Source: an uncultured Phascolarctobacterium sp.
GTDB lineage: Bacteria > Bacillota > Negativicutes > Acidaminococcales > Acidaminococcaceae
DNA: 64,000 bases
Direction: 5' to 3'
NCBI GenBank assembly: GCA_900757795.1
Contig: CAAEPE010000045.1
Coordinates: 70,101-134,100, forward strand
The first letter of the stretch is position 1. Every line of letters starts with the position of its first letter. The notes under the pieces were generated by a model, which saw nothing but the letters and a program-made list of their open reading frames with translations, was not told the DNA's origin and ran no database searches. This document shows positions 46,255-56,165 of the stretch, one piece after another. The position numbers and the translations under genes were made by a program.

Positions 46255-47088
46255 TTAGCAATCACCGTGACGTTCTTTGTTTTTGCGCACATATTCCAAA
46301 ATAATACCAGCTGTTTCTTCAATAGCACGATTAGAAACATTGATAATCTGGCAATGGAGACGACGCATAATACCTTTAGCGTAAGTCAATTCTTCACTAA
46401 TACGGTTCATATCTGCATAAACGGCTGTATCGCTTAGGCCCATAGTTTTTAAGCGTTCGCTGCGAATTTCATTGAGCTTGAACGGATCAATTAATAAGCC
46501 AATAATCTTATACGGCGGCACCTTGAACAGCTCTTCCGGCGGTGCTAATTCTGGCACAAGCGGTACGTTGGCAACCTTAATACGTTTATGCGCCAAATAC
46601 ATGGACAGCGGAGTTTTAGATGTGCGTGATACACCAATAATAACGATATCAGCTTTTAATAATCCCAAAGGATTTTTGCCATCATCATATTTAACGGCAA
46701 ATTCTACTGCCTCCACACGTTTGAAATATTCATGATCCAAGGAGTGAATCAAGCCAGCCTGATTACGCGGCAGCATACCGGTGGTTTTTTCTATGGATTT
46801 TATCATTGGCCCTAAAACGTCAACAACTACTACATCTTTAGCCAAAGCTGTATCAGCCATATGTTCACGTAAATCAGGAGAAACAATAGTATAGCAAACC
46901 ACAGCGTTATTGGCGGCTGCTTCCTCTATAACTCGGTCAATCTGTCCCTTGTCCTTAATATATGGAACGCGAATAACGTCAAATTTTTCTTCCACGAACT
47001 GGCTGGTAGTAGCTTTAACTACGGACTCTGCAGTTTCGCCAATGGAGTCAGATACAGCATAAATAATCGGATTATTCTTCGGTATTAT
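46255..47088 (-). CDS. Pyruvate phosphate dikinase (or PEP synthase) regulatory kinase/phosphorylase, probable ATA start
   Basis: The DUF299/Kinase-PPPase protein switches PPDK or PpsA on and off by ADP-dependent phosphorylation and Pi-dependent dephosphorylation. The nucleotide motif GVSRTSKTPLSMYLAHK is clear, with VPLVPELAPP and IGLLIDP. The first in-frame ATG (46995) would remove the conserved family N-terminus PIIYAVSDSIGETAESV, which is present upstream in the same frame. The only in-frame codons there with good spacing to the GGGAGG site are ATC or ATA; ATA at 47088 is 8 nt away. This start gives 277 residues, the family norm. It overlaps the ccpN-like gene by 17 nt. Confidence 0.85.
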   Translation of the reverse strand: MIPKNNPIIYAVSDSIGETAESVVKATTSQFVEEKFDVIRVPYIKDKGQIDRVIEEAAANNAVVCYTIVSPDLREHMADTALAKDVVVVDVLGPMIKSIEKTTGMLPRNQAGLIHSLDHEYFKRVEAVEFAVKYDDGKNPLGLLKADIVIIGVSRTSKTPLSMYLAHKRIKVANVPLVPELAPPEELFKVPPYKIIGLLIDPFKLNEIRSERLKTMGLSDTAVYADMNRISEELTYAKGIMRRLHCQIINVSNRAIEETAGIILEYVRKNKERHGDC

Positions 47089-47740
47089 GATAATTACCTC
47101 CCTTACCTTCTGCCAAATCTACCAACAAGCGGGTAAAATTAGTTTTTGTAATTCTGCCGACAACCTTGTACTGACGTTTTGCTTCATCAAGTATTTTTAC
47201 TACCGGCAGGCAATCAATCTCATTGTCAATTAAGCGACGAGCTGCACTAGCAGCAGATTCATCAGGTACGGCTACAATAATTTTAGAAATGGGTGTCATA
47301 ACCATTACTACGGGAATATCACGTAAGTCACTATTGTTAATAGCAGCTTTGAGGAGATCCTTGCGGGAAACGATACCAGTCAAAATATTGTTTTCATCCA
47401 CCACAAATACGGTGCCGACATCCTCTAAGAACATGGTAACAACTGCTTCATAAGCGCTTTTATCATTGGCAATGGCTACTGGTACAGACTGTAAATCCTG
47501 CACCATAATGGCAGAAATTTCTTCCATGAGCATACCCAAGGTATTCTTACCGGTATAAAAATAGCCTACCTTGGGACGGGCATCTAAAATGCCGCCCATA
47601 ACCAAAATCGCTAAGTCACTGCGCAAAGCTGCACGAGTAACATTCAAGCGCTCGGCAATGTGTTCACCTGTAATGGGGCCGTCAAGACGTACTATCTCAG
47701 CAATTTGTTTTTGTCTGTTACTTAAAGAAATGATCGTCAC
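47072..47740 (-). CDS. ccpN: CcpN-like repressor: helix-turn-helix plus two CBS domains
   Basis: The 222-residue protein starts with a DeoR/HTH_11-like helix-turn-helix (SNRQKQIAEIVRLDGPITGEHIAERLNVTRAALRSDLAIL). Two CBS domains follow (roughly 82-135 and 145-205), which bind adenosine nucleotides. In Bacillus subtilis, CcpN represses gluconeogenic genes and is encoded next to the PPDK-regulator homologue YqfL, exactly as here. The gene overlaps ppsR, so the two are translationally coupled and probably control PEP/pyruvate flux together. Confidence 0.88.
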   Translation of the reverse strand: MTIISLSNRQKQIAEIVRLDGPITGEHIAERLNVTRAALRSDLAILVMGGILDARPKVGYFYTGKNTLGMLMEEISAIMVQDLQSVPVAIANDKSAYEAVVTMFLEDVGTVFVVDENNILTGIVSRKDLLKAAINNSDLRDIPVVMVMTPISKIIVAVPDESAASAARRLIDNEIDCLPVVKILDEAKRQYKVVGRITKTNFTRLLVDLAEGKGGNYHNTEE

Positions 47741-47912
47741 TCCCCTTCTAAGTTAAATATAATCTTTTATTGGTTATAGTATACACTATATCACACTAAA
47801 ATACTAGATACCGTCATAAATAAATTTCTAAAAGCTTATTCTGTATAGCAATGATATTTTCTATAACGGTAAGGAGCATAAAGCGACCTGAATCTTTAGT
47901 ACCATAGCTGCT

Positions 47913-48317
47913 TCAAAGCTTATTTACGGCTTCCTCATCGAATATTTTCCGCAGCAGATCTTTAGACTTGCGGTTAATATCTTCGTCAATATACATCTGT
48001 ACCTTTACCAATGCCATTGTAATAGCAACTAAATCATCTGTATAGCCTAATACAGGCATTAAATCCGGAATAAAATCCAAAGGTGCTATCAGATAACCTA
48101 AAGCACCCATAATAATGGCTTTCGTAGGCGCGGGAACTTCTGGCTTCTGCAGTACAAACCAAAGCTGTACAGCTTTATATAAGGCGCCTATGCCGATAAA
48201 CTTGCCGTACTTTTTTAGTTTTTGGATAAATCTTTGTTCATTATACTGTTTTTCGTATTTTTGTAATTCCTTTTCGTTGATTTGTTTATCATCAAAAGGC
48301 TGCCGAATATCAGCCAT
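47913..48317 (-). CDS. DUF1232-family membrane protein
   Basis: The protein has about 134 residues. It carries the DUF1232 core (VPAPTKAIIMGALGYLIAPLDFIPDLMPVLGYTDDLVAITMAL), whose hydrophobic stretch is a likely membrane helix, preceded by a basic/charged N-terminus. The function of the family is unknown; it is common in bacteria. The ATG at 48317 is preceded by AGAGGTGG. It follows the nucleoside-kinase gene by 16 nt on the same strand. Confidence 0.8.
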   Translation of the reverse strand: MADIRQPFDDKQINEKELQKYEKQYNEQRFIQKLKKYGKFIGIGALYKAVQLWFVLQKPEVPAPTKAIIMGALGYLIAPLDFIPDLMPVLGYTDDLVAITMALVKVQMYIDEDINRKSKDLLRKIFDEEAVNKL

Positions 48318-48333
48318 AGTCCCACCACCTCTT

Positions 48334-49998
48334 TTAAAGCACATCCTTAAACACACTATCGCCTATAAATTCACGCAAGATGGAATTGTTAGGAATAGCT
48401 GTATCGTCTATCTCCTTTACGTAATAAAGCATATTAAGCAAACGCTGTGCCGTTAAATAAGCCTTCTTAGAATTACAGGAAACAGCCTGTAATAGCGGTA
48501 CAGCATATTTTTTGAGCACTGCCAGCTCATAGATAAGCGTAGTATTAAAAATCACATCGGCACTGGTTTGGAAAGGAAAAATATATTTCTCCTCACCTTC
48601 GCGCACGTCGCTCCATAAATTCAAGGTAGCCTCTGCGTCATGGGAACGAAACTGGCTGTCGCGCACTATACGGCGCAGTAAACGGGCATCCGTAGTGTGA
48701 ATACGGTTATACTCGTCGAAGGACATAGGCGTAAGCGCACTGACATACAGCTTCATTTTCTTTGCGGCAGGTATAGAGGCTGTCAGCTTTTCATTTAAAC
48801 CATGAATTCCCTCTACCACTAAAACAGATTTTTCAGTCATGTGCAGTTCATTACCGCGATATTCACGACAACCGGTGCGGAAATTATATTTAGGCATTTT
48901 TACCTTTTCACCAGCTAATAATTTTTGCAAATGTTCATTGAAAAGCTCTAAATCAATCGCTTCTAGGCATTCAAAATCATAGCTGCCGTCCGGCTTGCGC
49001 GGAGTATCCACTCTATTTTTATAGTAATCGTCCATGGAAATCGGCACAGGCCGTAAACCGTTTACCGCCAGCTGCACGCTTAACCGCTGTGCAGTAGATG
49101 TTTTACCGGAAGACGATGGCCCGGCAATTAAAATCAGCTTCAGTTCATCTTTGCGTTCAGCAATCATATCGGCAATACCTGCAAGCTTCTTTTCATGCAG
49201 AGCTTCGGCAATACGAATAATACGGTCGGCATAGCCTAATTCAATAATTTTATTAAGCTTACCGATAGTATTACACTGAATCATAGCAGACCATTCCTCT
49301 GCCTCTTGGTAAGCAGCATTAAGACGCGGTTTATCTTCAAAAGGCGGTAAATATGTCCAATCGCCAGTATCGGGATAATTGATGATTACGCCATCAGCAT
49401 AGGGCAGCAGCGCAAAATTAGGCACATAGCTGCAATCAGGGCACATAGCGCCAAAAAAATACCCGGGATTTTCTTGCAGCTTATAAAGTGTTACAACAGT
49501 ATTCTCAGGCAGCTCTGCTAACAGCGATTCTCTATCAGGCGTGCAGAAAGTTGATGCCTCTTTAACAGCTTCAGCCTTGGATAACCGTTGTAAGGTTATA
49601 GGGGCTTTATTTGCTGCCATTTCACGCATAGCGTTCTCAATAGCTTGAATATCTTCTTTAGTAAGCTTATAGGAAGAATTATCAATACAATATAAAGCGC
49701 TGCCTAAGGTGTTGCGAACCTCAAGCTCCAATTTAGGAAATAATTTTTTTGCCGTAGTCAGCAGCATAAAGAGCAGAGTGCGCATATAAACACGCATTCC
49801 CTCCTCCGTATTTACCTCTATAAAATCCACGGTACCGTCTTGATAAATATTTTTTTGCAGGTCAACAGCTTCACCGTTAAAAATTCCTTCTACCAAAGGT
49901 GAAGCATAATTACTTTGCAAAGAACGGGCAACGGACAATAAATTACTGCCTTCTTCTACCTGACGCAGCTGCCCATTAGGCAGCTTCCAGGTAAGCAT
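48334..49998 (-). CDS. TGS-domain / nucleoside-kinase fusion (uridine-kinase-like)
   Basis: The protein has about 554 residues. An N-terminal TGS domain and a threonyl-tRNA-synthetase-editing-like region (roughly 1-200) precede a uridine/phosphoribulokinase-type P-loop kinase (Walker A IAGPSSSGKTSTAQRLS, about 285-300). The kinase part phosphorylates nucleosides by homology, but no substrate has been fixed for this fused form. It is a well-known fusion in Firmicutes and Bacteroidetes with unclear physiology. The start at 49998 has GGAG 7 nt upstream, which lies inside the end of the aminotransferase gene, so the two are coupled. Confidence 0.82.
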   Translation of the reverse strand: MLTWKLPNGQLRQVEEGSNLLSVARSLQSNYASPLVEGIFNGEAVDLQKNIYQDGTVDFIEVNTEEGMRVYMRTLLFMLLTTAKKLFPKLELEVRNTLGSALYCIDNSSYKLTKEDIQAIENAMREMAANKAPITLQRLSKAEAVKEASTFCTPDRESLLAELPENTVVTLYKLQENPGYFFGAMCPDCSYVPNFALLPYADGVIINYPDTGDWTYLPPFEDKPRLNAAYQEAEEWSAMIQCNTIGKLNKIIELGYADRIIRIAEALHEKKLAGIADMIAERKDELKLILIAGPSSSGKTSTAQRLSVQLAVNGLRPVPISMDDYYKNRVDTPRKPDGSYDFECLEAIDLELFNEHLQKLLAGEKVKMPKYNFRTGCREYRGNELHMTEKSVLVVEGIHGLNEKLTASIPAAKKMKLYVSALTPMSFDEYNRIHTTDARLLRRIVRDSQFRSHDAEATLNLWSDVREGEEKYIFPFQTSADVIFNTTLIYELAVLKKYAVPLLQAVSCNSKKAYLTAQRLLNMLYYVKEIDDTAIPNNSILREFIGDSVFKDVL

Positions 49999-49999
49999 T

Positions 50000-51247
50000 T
50001 TATTGCTCCACTGCCTGCATAGCTGCATTTACCTTCGCAGCCATACCGGCAATTTTTTTCAGAGGTACTGCGCACACGGCAATACGCACGCCGGCAGCCA
50101 AAGGAACTGCAAAAATATTATCCTCATGCAGCTTTTCACAAATAGCGTCAGGATTCTTAGCCGGAATAGACAGGAAGAAGCCTGCTACATAAGGAAGCAT
50201 AGGCAAACCGCATTCCTTAGCTTCTTTAGTAAACAAATCGGCGCGAGCCTTAATCATTTGATAGTAATAATCACGTTCTTGGCAGACTGCTTCCAAAAGC
50301 TCCGGATTGCTGTAAATAGTAGCCAAGGTACGCATTGCCGGACGGTTAATGTTGGACCAGGTTGCACGGCTGGTATATTGGTTGATATCGGTAAACTCCT
50401 TAATAACGTCTGCGTCGGAAGAAACACCAATCATAGCACCGGTGCGTTGACCATACATAGTAAAGCCTTTAGACATACTATAACCAATAATTGCTAAAAT
50501 GTTAGCAGGTAGGCCGCCAAGCTTTTTGAAAATTTTACGCACTGCTTCTTTTTCGCCGGCATAATCAATATAGGCAACATCCAAAAATAATACTACATTC
50601 TTGCCTGGCTTAGCAGCAGCTTCTTTCAAAATTGACAATACGCCGTCCATATCCTCCTCGCTTAAGCTATAACCGGTAGGATTATGCGCCGGAGTATTGA
50701 GCAAATACAGCAGATTATCCTGTTGAGCCAGCAATTCATCTATTTTTGCTTTCAAGGCAGGCAGATTAAATTTATTATTTTCATCCAACATCTTATAGGT
50801 AGTAAATTTACGACCCATGTCGTCGCACAACACCTTATATGCGCCCCAATACCAGTCGGAGCATAAAGCAGTTTCACCTTCATCAAGATAATTCCAAATA
50901 GCATGGTGAATACCGCCAGTACCTCCCGCAGTAGCAACAGCTGCAATGTAACCCTCCGGACGTGATTGACCAAAAGCAGCAGTCAAAACGCAGTCCAAAT
51001 ATTCTGGCAGACCGCTAATAGGTGCGTAAGCAATCAATTCGTTAGTTTTAAGACTACGGTAAACCTTTTCCACAGTCGGCAGACAAACGAGATTTTCTTC
51101 TTCGTCTAAAATAGCGCCAATAGTAGCATTGGTTACTGCATCCTTGCCATATTTAGCAGCAGCTGCTACAGCAGCAGCATTAGCACCAAAAATTTTATCT
51201 TGGGCAGCCTTTCCTTTAGCGTGTTTTGCAGCAATACTCATAACCAT
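50000..51247 (-). CDS. Class I/II pyridoxal-phosphate aminotransferase (aromatic/aspartate type)
   Basis: The protein has about 415 residues with the fold type I layout: SGLPEYLDCV near the N-terminus, VATAGGTGGIHHAIWNYL, LLNTPAHNPTG (substrate-carboxylate region), VVLFLDVAYIDYAG and the PLP lysine region IGYSMSKGFTMYGQRTGAMIG. The Ser-x-Ser-Lys with GQRTG pattern fits aspartate/aromatic aminotransferases of subgroup I. The amino acid is not determined. The ATG at 51247 has AAAGGAG 9 nt upstream. It is followed immediately by the TGS-kinase gene. Confidence 0.82.
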   Translation of the reverse strand: MVMSIAAKHAKGKAAQDKIFGANAAAVAAAAKYGKDAVTNATIGAILDEEENLVCLPTVEKVYRSLKTNELIAYAPISGLPEYLDCVLTAAFGQSRPEGYIAAVATAGGTGGIHHAIWNYLDEGETALCSDWYWGAYKVLCDDMGRKFTTYKMLDENNKFNLPALKAKIDELLAQQDNLLYLLNTPAHNPTGYSLSEEDMDGVLSILKEAAAKPGKNVVLFLDVAYIDYAGEKEAVRKIFKKLGGLPANILAIIGYSMSKGFTMYGQRTGAMIGVSSDADVIKEFTDINQYTSRATWSNINRPAMRTLATIYSNPELLEAVCQERDYYYQMIKARADLFTKEAKECGLPMLPYVAGFFLSIPAKNPDAICEKLHEDNIFAVPLAAGVRIAVCAVPLKKIAGMAAKVNAAMQAVEQ

Positions 51248-51310
51248 AATCAAAAGCTCCTTTCACATTACAAAAAACTTTATAAAACCATATTTTTGAA
51301 ACACAATACT

Positions 51311-53692
51311 TTATAAATCTATTACAGTTGCACCACTACCACCTGCGTCTAACGCTGCGGTTTCCAGCTTTTTCACAAAGCAATTATTCTCAAGATATGC
51401 CGTCAAGCCGGCACGTAAAGCACCGGTTCCCTTGCCATGAATCAAACGCAACTGACCAATACCGGCAATTAAAGCGTCGTCAATAGCTTTATCCACCGCC
51501 GGTATAGCTTCATCCAGCGTCATGCCGCGCAAATCTATCTCCTGCTTAGCACTGCCGGATTTAGCCACAAACATTTGATGTGCATAATTGGCCGCGGCAT
51601 TTTTCGTAAAGCCTTTGCGTTTTTTCGGTTCGTTATCAGTATTTGCCGGTTGAGCTTTAGTAAGCAGGCATTTTGCGGCAGGCACATTCATTTTCAAAAT
51701 ACCTACCTGCACCGTAACCTCGTTACCTTTTACGTCGGTAATCACACCATTTTTACCAAGAGAAATAACAAATACGTTAAGTCCCTTTTTAGCTGTTTTG
51801 GCAGTTAACGGTGCGCCCTCCGGCAACGGCGCATCCTCACTCAAGGTCTTATTGAGCTTTTTACGGGCAGCTTCTGCAGCCTGCTCCAAACGCTTAGCAT
51901 CATAGTCAGCTTTCATAGAACGCAGTTCTTTCAGCACTGCTTCCGATTCGCGGCGACTGCGGCGATAAATATCATCAGCTTGCTCTTTTGCTTTACGCAG
52001 CATGTCATTTTTACGCCGCTCAAATTCTGCTTTAGAATAAGCCAAGGCGTTGCGCAGCTGCTCGCTTTCCTTACGCAAAGCTTCTATCTCTGCACTGCCG
52101 CTTTCATAACGTCGCCGTTCACAGTCAAGCTCCTGCAAAACATTTTCCATATGCACATGCTCTTGGTTAAGCAGTTGGCCTGCCTGCTCAATAATCGCTT
52201 CGCTCAAGCCTAAGCGGCGGCTGATATTAAAGGCATTACTGCTGCCCGGCACGCCCATGAGCAAACGGTATGTTGGCCGCAGAGATACGGAATCAAATTC
52301 TACGCTGGCGTTCTCCATGCCTTCGTGACTATAGGCAAAGGTTTTCAATTCGCTGTAATGGGTAGTTACCATGGTCAGCACCTTTTGCTCATGCAGATGC
52401 TCAAGCATGGACATAGCTAAAGCCGCGCCCTCATTAGGATCGGTACCGGCGCAGATTTCGTCCACCAGCACCAAATCCCCTGCTTTCACTTCGCTTAAAA
52501 TGCTGATTAAATTAGTCATATGCGCAGAAAATGTTGACAAGCTTTGCTCAATACTCTGCTCGTCACCAATATCGGCATACACTGCCCTAAAAACAGGCAA
52601 AGCAGCGCTAAGCGCAGGAATAAATAAACCAATCTGCGCCATCAGCGCAAATAAGCCGACAGCCTTTAAGGCTACTGTTTTACCGCCGGTATTAGGACCC
52701 GTAACCAAAAGCATAGTGAATTTTTCGCCTAGCTGCACATCTAAGGGAACAACTATATCCTTATTCAACAAAGGATGACGGCCCTGCTGAATATCTACCT
52801 TACCGTTTAAAACCAACATTGGACGAACGGCATGCTGCTCCTGAGCCAAAAGCGCTTTAGCGCAAATTACATCTATTTTAGTAAACAGCTCCAGCGTAGC
52901 TAAAATGGAAGCCGCTTCCTGCCCTACATTCTGCGTGAGCTGACGCAGAATACGCTCCATTTCTTCCCGTTCCTCTGCTGCATAGCGTTTAATATCGTTA
53001 TTTAAATTAACCACAGCTAAAGGCTCAATGAAAAGTGTTGCCCCTGTTCCCGATTGATCGTGAATGATACCTGGAAAATTCATTTTATATTCCTGTTTTA
53101 CAGGAATAACATAACGGTCGCCGCGCATGGTGACAATGTTATCTTGAAAATATTTTTGATTGTTAGGATCGTGCAAAATACTGTCTAACTTATCCTTTAC
53201 ACGATTTTTGGAAATCTGGATAGCATTACGCAAGCCGCTCAACTTAGGCGTAGCAGTGTCTTTGATTTCCGCATGTTCGTCAATAGCGCTTGCTATCTGC
53301 TTTTCTAAGCGGGGAAACTGCTGCATCTGCGACGCGTATACTGCCAAAGCAGGTGCCATTTCACCGTTAGCTGCCAAAAACTCCTTCATGGAGCTAAAAG
53401 CTTCTACCGTAGTCAAAATGTGCAGAAGTTCCTCCGGCAGCAAAACGCTTCCAAGCTCCGCTCTTTTTACGTCAGCAGTAATATTAAAAGCACCGCCGAA
53501 CGGAAAACGCTTGCCCTCGTCTAAAACTCGCAGGGCTTCTGCTGTTTCTTCCTGCAAAGACTTAACTTTGGCAAAATCGCTTTCAATCTGCAATGCCGTT
53601 ACCTGCTGCTTGCCCAAAAAAGTAGCAGCCTTTGAAGCCAGCATTACCTTTACCTTATCAAATTCCAATGTTTTTATAGCAAAACGTGCCAT
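51311..53692 (-). CDS. mutS2: MutS2 endonuclease / ribosome-rescue ATPase
   Basis: The 793-residue protein has MutS core and ATPase domains without the mismatch-binding N-terminus. The Walker A is LLVTGPNTGGKTVALKAVG (about 330) and signature helices include LSTFSAHMTNL and LVDEICAGTDPNEG. A coiled-coil arm (about 510-630) precedes a KOW-like segment and a C-terminal Smr nuclease domain (EIDLRGMTLDEAI; LRLIHGKGTGALRAGL). MutS2 suppresses recombination and, in Bacillus, splits stalled collided ribosomes. It lies 1 nt after the U32 gene on the same strand. Confidence 0.95.
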   Translation of the reverse strand: MARFAIKTLEFDKVKVMLASKAATFLGKQQVTALQIESDFAKVKSLQEETAEALRVLDEGKRFPFGGAFNITADVKRAELGSVLLPEELLHILTTVEAFSSMKEFLAANGEMAPALAVYASQMQQFPRLEKQIASAIDEHAEIKDTATPKLSGLRNAIQISKNRVKDKLDSILHDPNNQKYFQDNIVTMRGDRYVIPVKQEYKMNFPGIIHDQSGTGATLFIEPLAVVNLNNDIKRYAAEEREEMERILRQLTQNVGQEAASILATLELFTKIDVICAKALLAQEQHAVRPMLVLNGKVDIQQGRHPLLNKDIVVPLDVQLGEKFTMLLVTGPNTGGKTVALKAVGLFALMAQIGLFIPALSAALPVFRAVYADIGDEQSIEQSLSTFSAHMTNLISILSEVKAGDLVLVDEICAGTDPNEGAALAMSMLEHLHEQKVLTMVTTHYSELKTFAYSHEGMENASVEFDSVSLRPTYRLLMGVPGSSNAFNISRRLGLSEAIIEQAGQLLNQEHVHMENVLQELDCERRRYESGSAEIEALRKESEQLRNALAYSKAEFERRKNDMLRKAKEQADDIYRRSRRESEAVLKELRSMKADYDAKRLEQAAEAARKKLNKTLSEDAPLPEGAPLTAKTAKKGLNVFVISLGKNGVITDVKGNEVTVQVGILKMNVPAAKCLLTKAQPANTDNEPKKRKGFTKNAAANYAHQMFVAKSGSAKQEIDLRGMTLDEAIPAVDKAIDDALIAGIGQLRLIHGKGTGALRAGLTAYLENNCFVKKLETAALDAGGSGATVIDL

Positions 53693-53693
53693 A

Positions 53694-56159
53694 TTACATT
53701 ACCCCTCGATAATAGTGTCCGCGTGTAGTTCCCGGGAGATTTTCGGGAGTCTCCACTGCACCGCCCAATACCTTACGATACAGCTCAATCAGCTCTGCCA
53801 GCTTTGCTTCTTCATAATTGCGTCCGTCAATACGCAGGCTGGCTACGCCAATTTCCGCCATATGCTGCACACTGGCCACTAAAGATAGCTCGTGGGCATT
53901 TAAAATGTGCATATGACAAAATTGATCCGTAGCTATTGGGAACCGCGCTTCCTTGCGGTCGCCTAAAAATAGCTGCTCGCGACAATTAAAACGGCATTCA
54001 CCCTTGTGCAAATCTCCTAAAAAGCTTCCACCCACACAGTATTCGGAAACCATCATTTCCAATCTTCCTTGAATAATACATTCTAAAGGCAGAGTGCTAA
54101 CACTAGTCAAATGCTCCACCTGCGTCATAGTCAGTTCCGGACTAAGCACTGCGCTTACTGCGCCGTTTTCCTGCCAGAATTGTAAGGCTTGACTGTTAAA
54201 AATATTTAAGGACATATCAGCTACAGGCTTAAGCTGCGGATATTTTTGCGTCAAAGGCCATAAGCCATTATTATTGATATAAACTAAATCAGGTTCAAGC
54301 TCCTGCCACAGAGCAAAAAGCTTATCAAAATAAGTAAGCTGTGCTTCCTTAATAATGCGTGGCGTAGCAAAAGCTACCTCTCTGCCAGCCTTACGGCACA
54401 TTTCTGTAACCCTATCATAATCACTATTAGCAGGCAGCTGATGATTAAAGCAATCTCCGCCAAACAAAATGCGCTCTGCGCCAGCCTGCAAAGCAACGTT
54501 TACTTTCGCAACACTATCGCAATGTACTGTAAGCTTGCCTGCTAACCATCTATGCCTATGAGCATTCGGCGTAAGCTGCTCCTTATAACCGTGTACAAGA
54601 GTGCGCGACGGCGCAAATGCTTCTAAACGCGCTGCGTCCAAGGCTTCGCATGCCATACGGCGCGCTTCATTCATTTCGCTCATGGGTACCATCACATTTT
54701 CATCATGAATAAATTGCATACTGCTTAGAAAATATTCCGTAGAGCCTAAGCGGTCCATCTGTTTGCGTACCGTTGCTTCGTCTAAAGCACGTTTGCGAGC
54801 TGCTTCAACAATGAAATCAGTTTCACCATAACCAACGTTGCCTTCGTCATCTGTCATAACTACAGTCATAGGCTGGCCCAGTTTAGCAGTTACCACGACA
54901 TCTACGCTAATACGTTTTTTCGCATCAGTGCCAAAAAATTGGCCGGCATAAGCCATTAAGCGACTATCCAGGGTACGAAAAACTCTGTCGTTAAGACGCA
55001 CGCCCTTAGGCACATCAATCGTCACCTGCTCACCGGAAGCAGCGCTTTCAACAACGGCGCCGTTTCTCAGCATTTCGGTCACAGTAGTGCCTACACGTCC
55101 GCCTACACTCACCCAAAACTCTAACCCGTCACCTAAATGCAGTTCCTTTTCTAATTTAATAACTGCTTTGTTGCGCTGCTTATCTAATTTAGCAACACGG
55201 CCTACAAGCACACCACGGTTGTTGGGGCGCCTATCGCTCATCATTTCTTTGCCTGGGCGATTGACCATATACGCCGTAGTAAAATCGCGATTAAAAATCT
55301 GTTCGATATTAGCAAAATCTTCTTCCGGCACATGGTAGTTACCTGCCAAATAGCTATCAATAGCACGGCGGTAAGCATCTACTACTACTGCCACATATTC
55401 CGGACGCTTCATACGTCCTTCAATTTTATAGCTGACAACGCCTGTTTCAATAAGCTGCGGCAAAATATGCAACGTATTCATATCCTTGGGACTTAAAAGA
55501 TATTGTCCCGCGTCCTTACCCGACAGCATATCCTCGCCCTTAACGTTCAAAAGCTTGTACGGCAAGCGACAAGGCTGCGCACAGCGACCGCGGTTACCGC
55601 TGCGTCCGCCAATCAGACTGCTCATTAAGCATTGGCCGCTATAACAAACACACAAAGCGCCATGAATAAAGGTTTCAATCTCCGTTCCGCGTTTGCAGGC
55701 TGCATCAATTTCTTTTAAAGAAAGCTCGCGCGCTAAAACGCTGCGTTCCATACCTGCAGCCACAGCAAAATCTACGCCGCCGGAATTGGTAATAGTCATT
55801 TGTGTGCTGGCATGTAATGGCAGCTCAGGAACAATTCTGCGTGCTAAACGAATTACGCCTAAATCCTGTACAATAATGCCATCAACGCCAACGTTATTCA
55901 GAAACAACAAATAATCCGCCAATTCGCCAAGCTCGCTGTCATCAACCAAAGTGTTTACAGTAACATACAAGCGCACTCTGTGCATATGTGCAAAGTAAAC
56001 AGCCTTCGCCATTTCCTCTTTATCAAAATTACTGGCATAAGCGCGAGCGCCAAAGGCTCTGCCACCCATATAAACAGCGTCTGCGCCTGCGTTCACCGCT
56101 GCTTCTAATGCTTCCCAACTTCCTGCGGGAGCCAACAGCTCTATATTTTTTTTATTCAT
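53694..56159 (-). CDS. U32-family peptidase-like protein with C-terminal DUF3656-type extension
   Basis: The 821-residue protein has an N-terminal U32 barrel domain starting ELLAPAGSWEALEAAVNAGADAVY. The U32 signature lies in ETFIHGALCVCYSGQCLMSSLIGG (about 165-188), with further cysteines CAQPC that suggest an iron-sulfur cluster. Long members of the family such as RlhA hydroxylate 23S rRNA; others are tRNA-hydroxylation factors (TrhP) or collagenase-like peptidases. I cannot assign the exact role. It follows zapA by 6 nt, as often seen in Firmicutes, and precedes mutS2. Confidence 0.85.
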   Translation of the reverse strand: MNKKNIELLAPAGSWEALEAAVNAGADAVYMGGRAFGARAYASNFDKEEMAKAVYFAHMHRVRLYVTVNTLVDDSELGELADYLLFLNNVGVDGIIVQDLGVIRLARRIVPELPLHASTQMTITNSGGVDFAVAAGMERSVLARELSLKEIDAACKRGTEIETFIHGALCVCYSGQCLMSSLIGGRSGNRGRCAQPCRLPYKLLNVKGEDMLSGKDAGQYLLSPKDMNTLHILPQLIETGVVSYKIEGRMKRPEYVAVVVDAYRRAIDSYLAGNYHVPEEDFANIEQIFNRDFTTAYMVNRPGKEMMSDRRPNNRGVLVGRVAKLDKQRNKAVIKLEKELHLGDGLEFWVSVGGRVGTTVTEMLRNGAVVESAASGEQVTIDVPKGVRLNDRVFRTLDSRLMAYAGQFFGTDAKKRISVDVVVTAKLGQPMTVVMTDDEGNVGYGETDFIVEAARKRALDEATVRKQMDRLGSTEYFLSSMQFIHDENVMVPMSEMNEARRMACEALDAARLEAFAPSRTLVHGYKEQLTPNAHRHRWLAGKLTVHCDSVAKVNVALQAGAERILFGGDCFNHQLPANSDYDRVTEMCRKAGREVAFATPRIIKEAQLTYFDKLFALWQELEPDLVYINNNGLWPLTQKYPQLKPVADMSLNIFNSQALQFWQENGAVSAVLSPELTMTQVEHLTSVSTLPLECIIQGRLEMMVSEYCVGGSFLGDLHKGECRFNCREQLFLGDRKEARFPIATDQFCHMHILNAHELSLVASVQHMAEIGVASLRIDGRNYEEAKLAELIELYRKVLGGAVETPENLPGTTRGHYYRGVM

Positions 56160-56165
56160 TATTTT

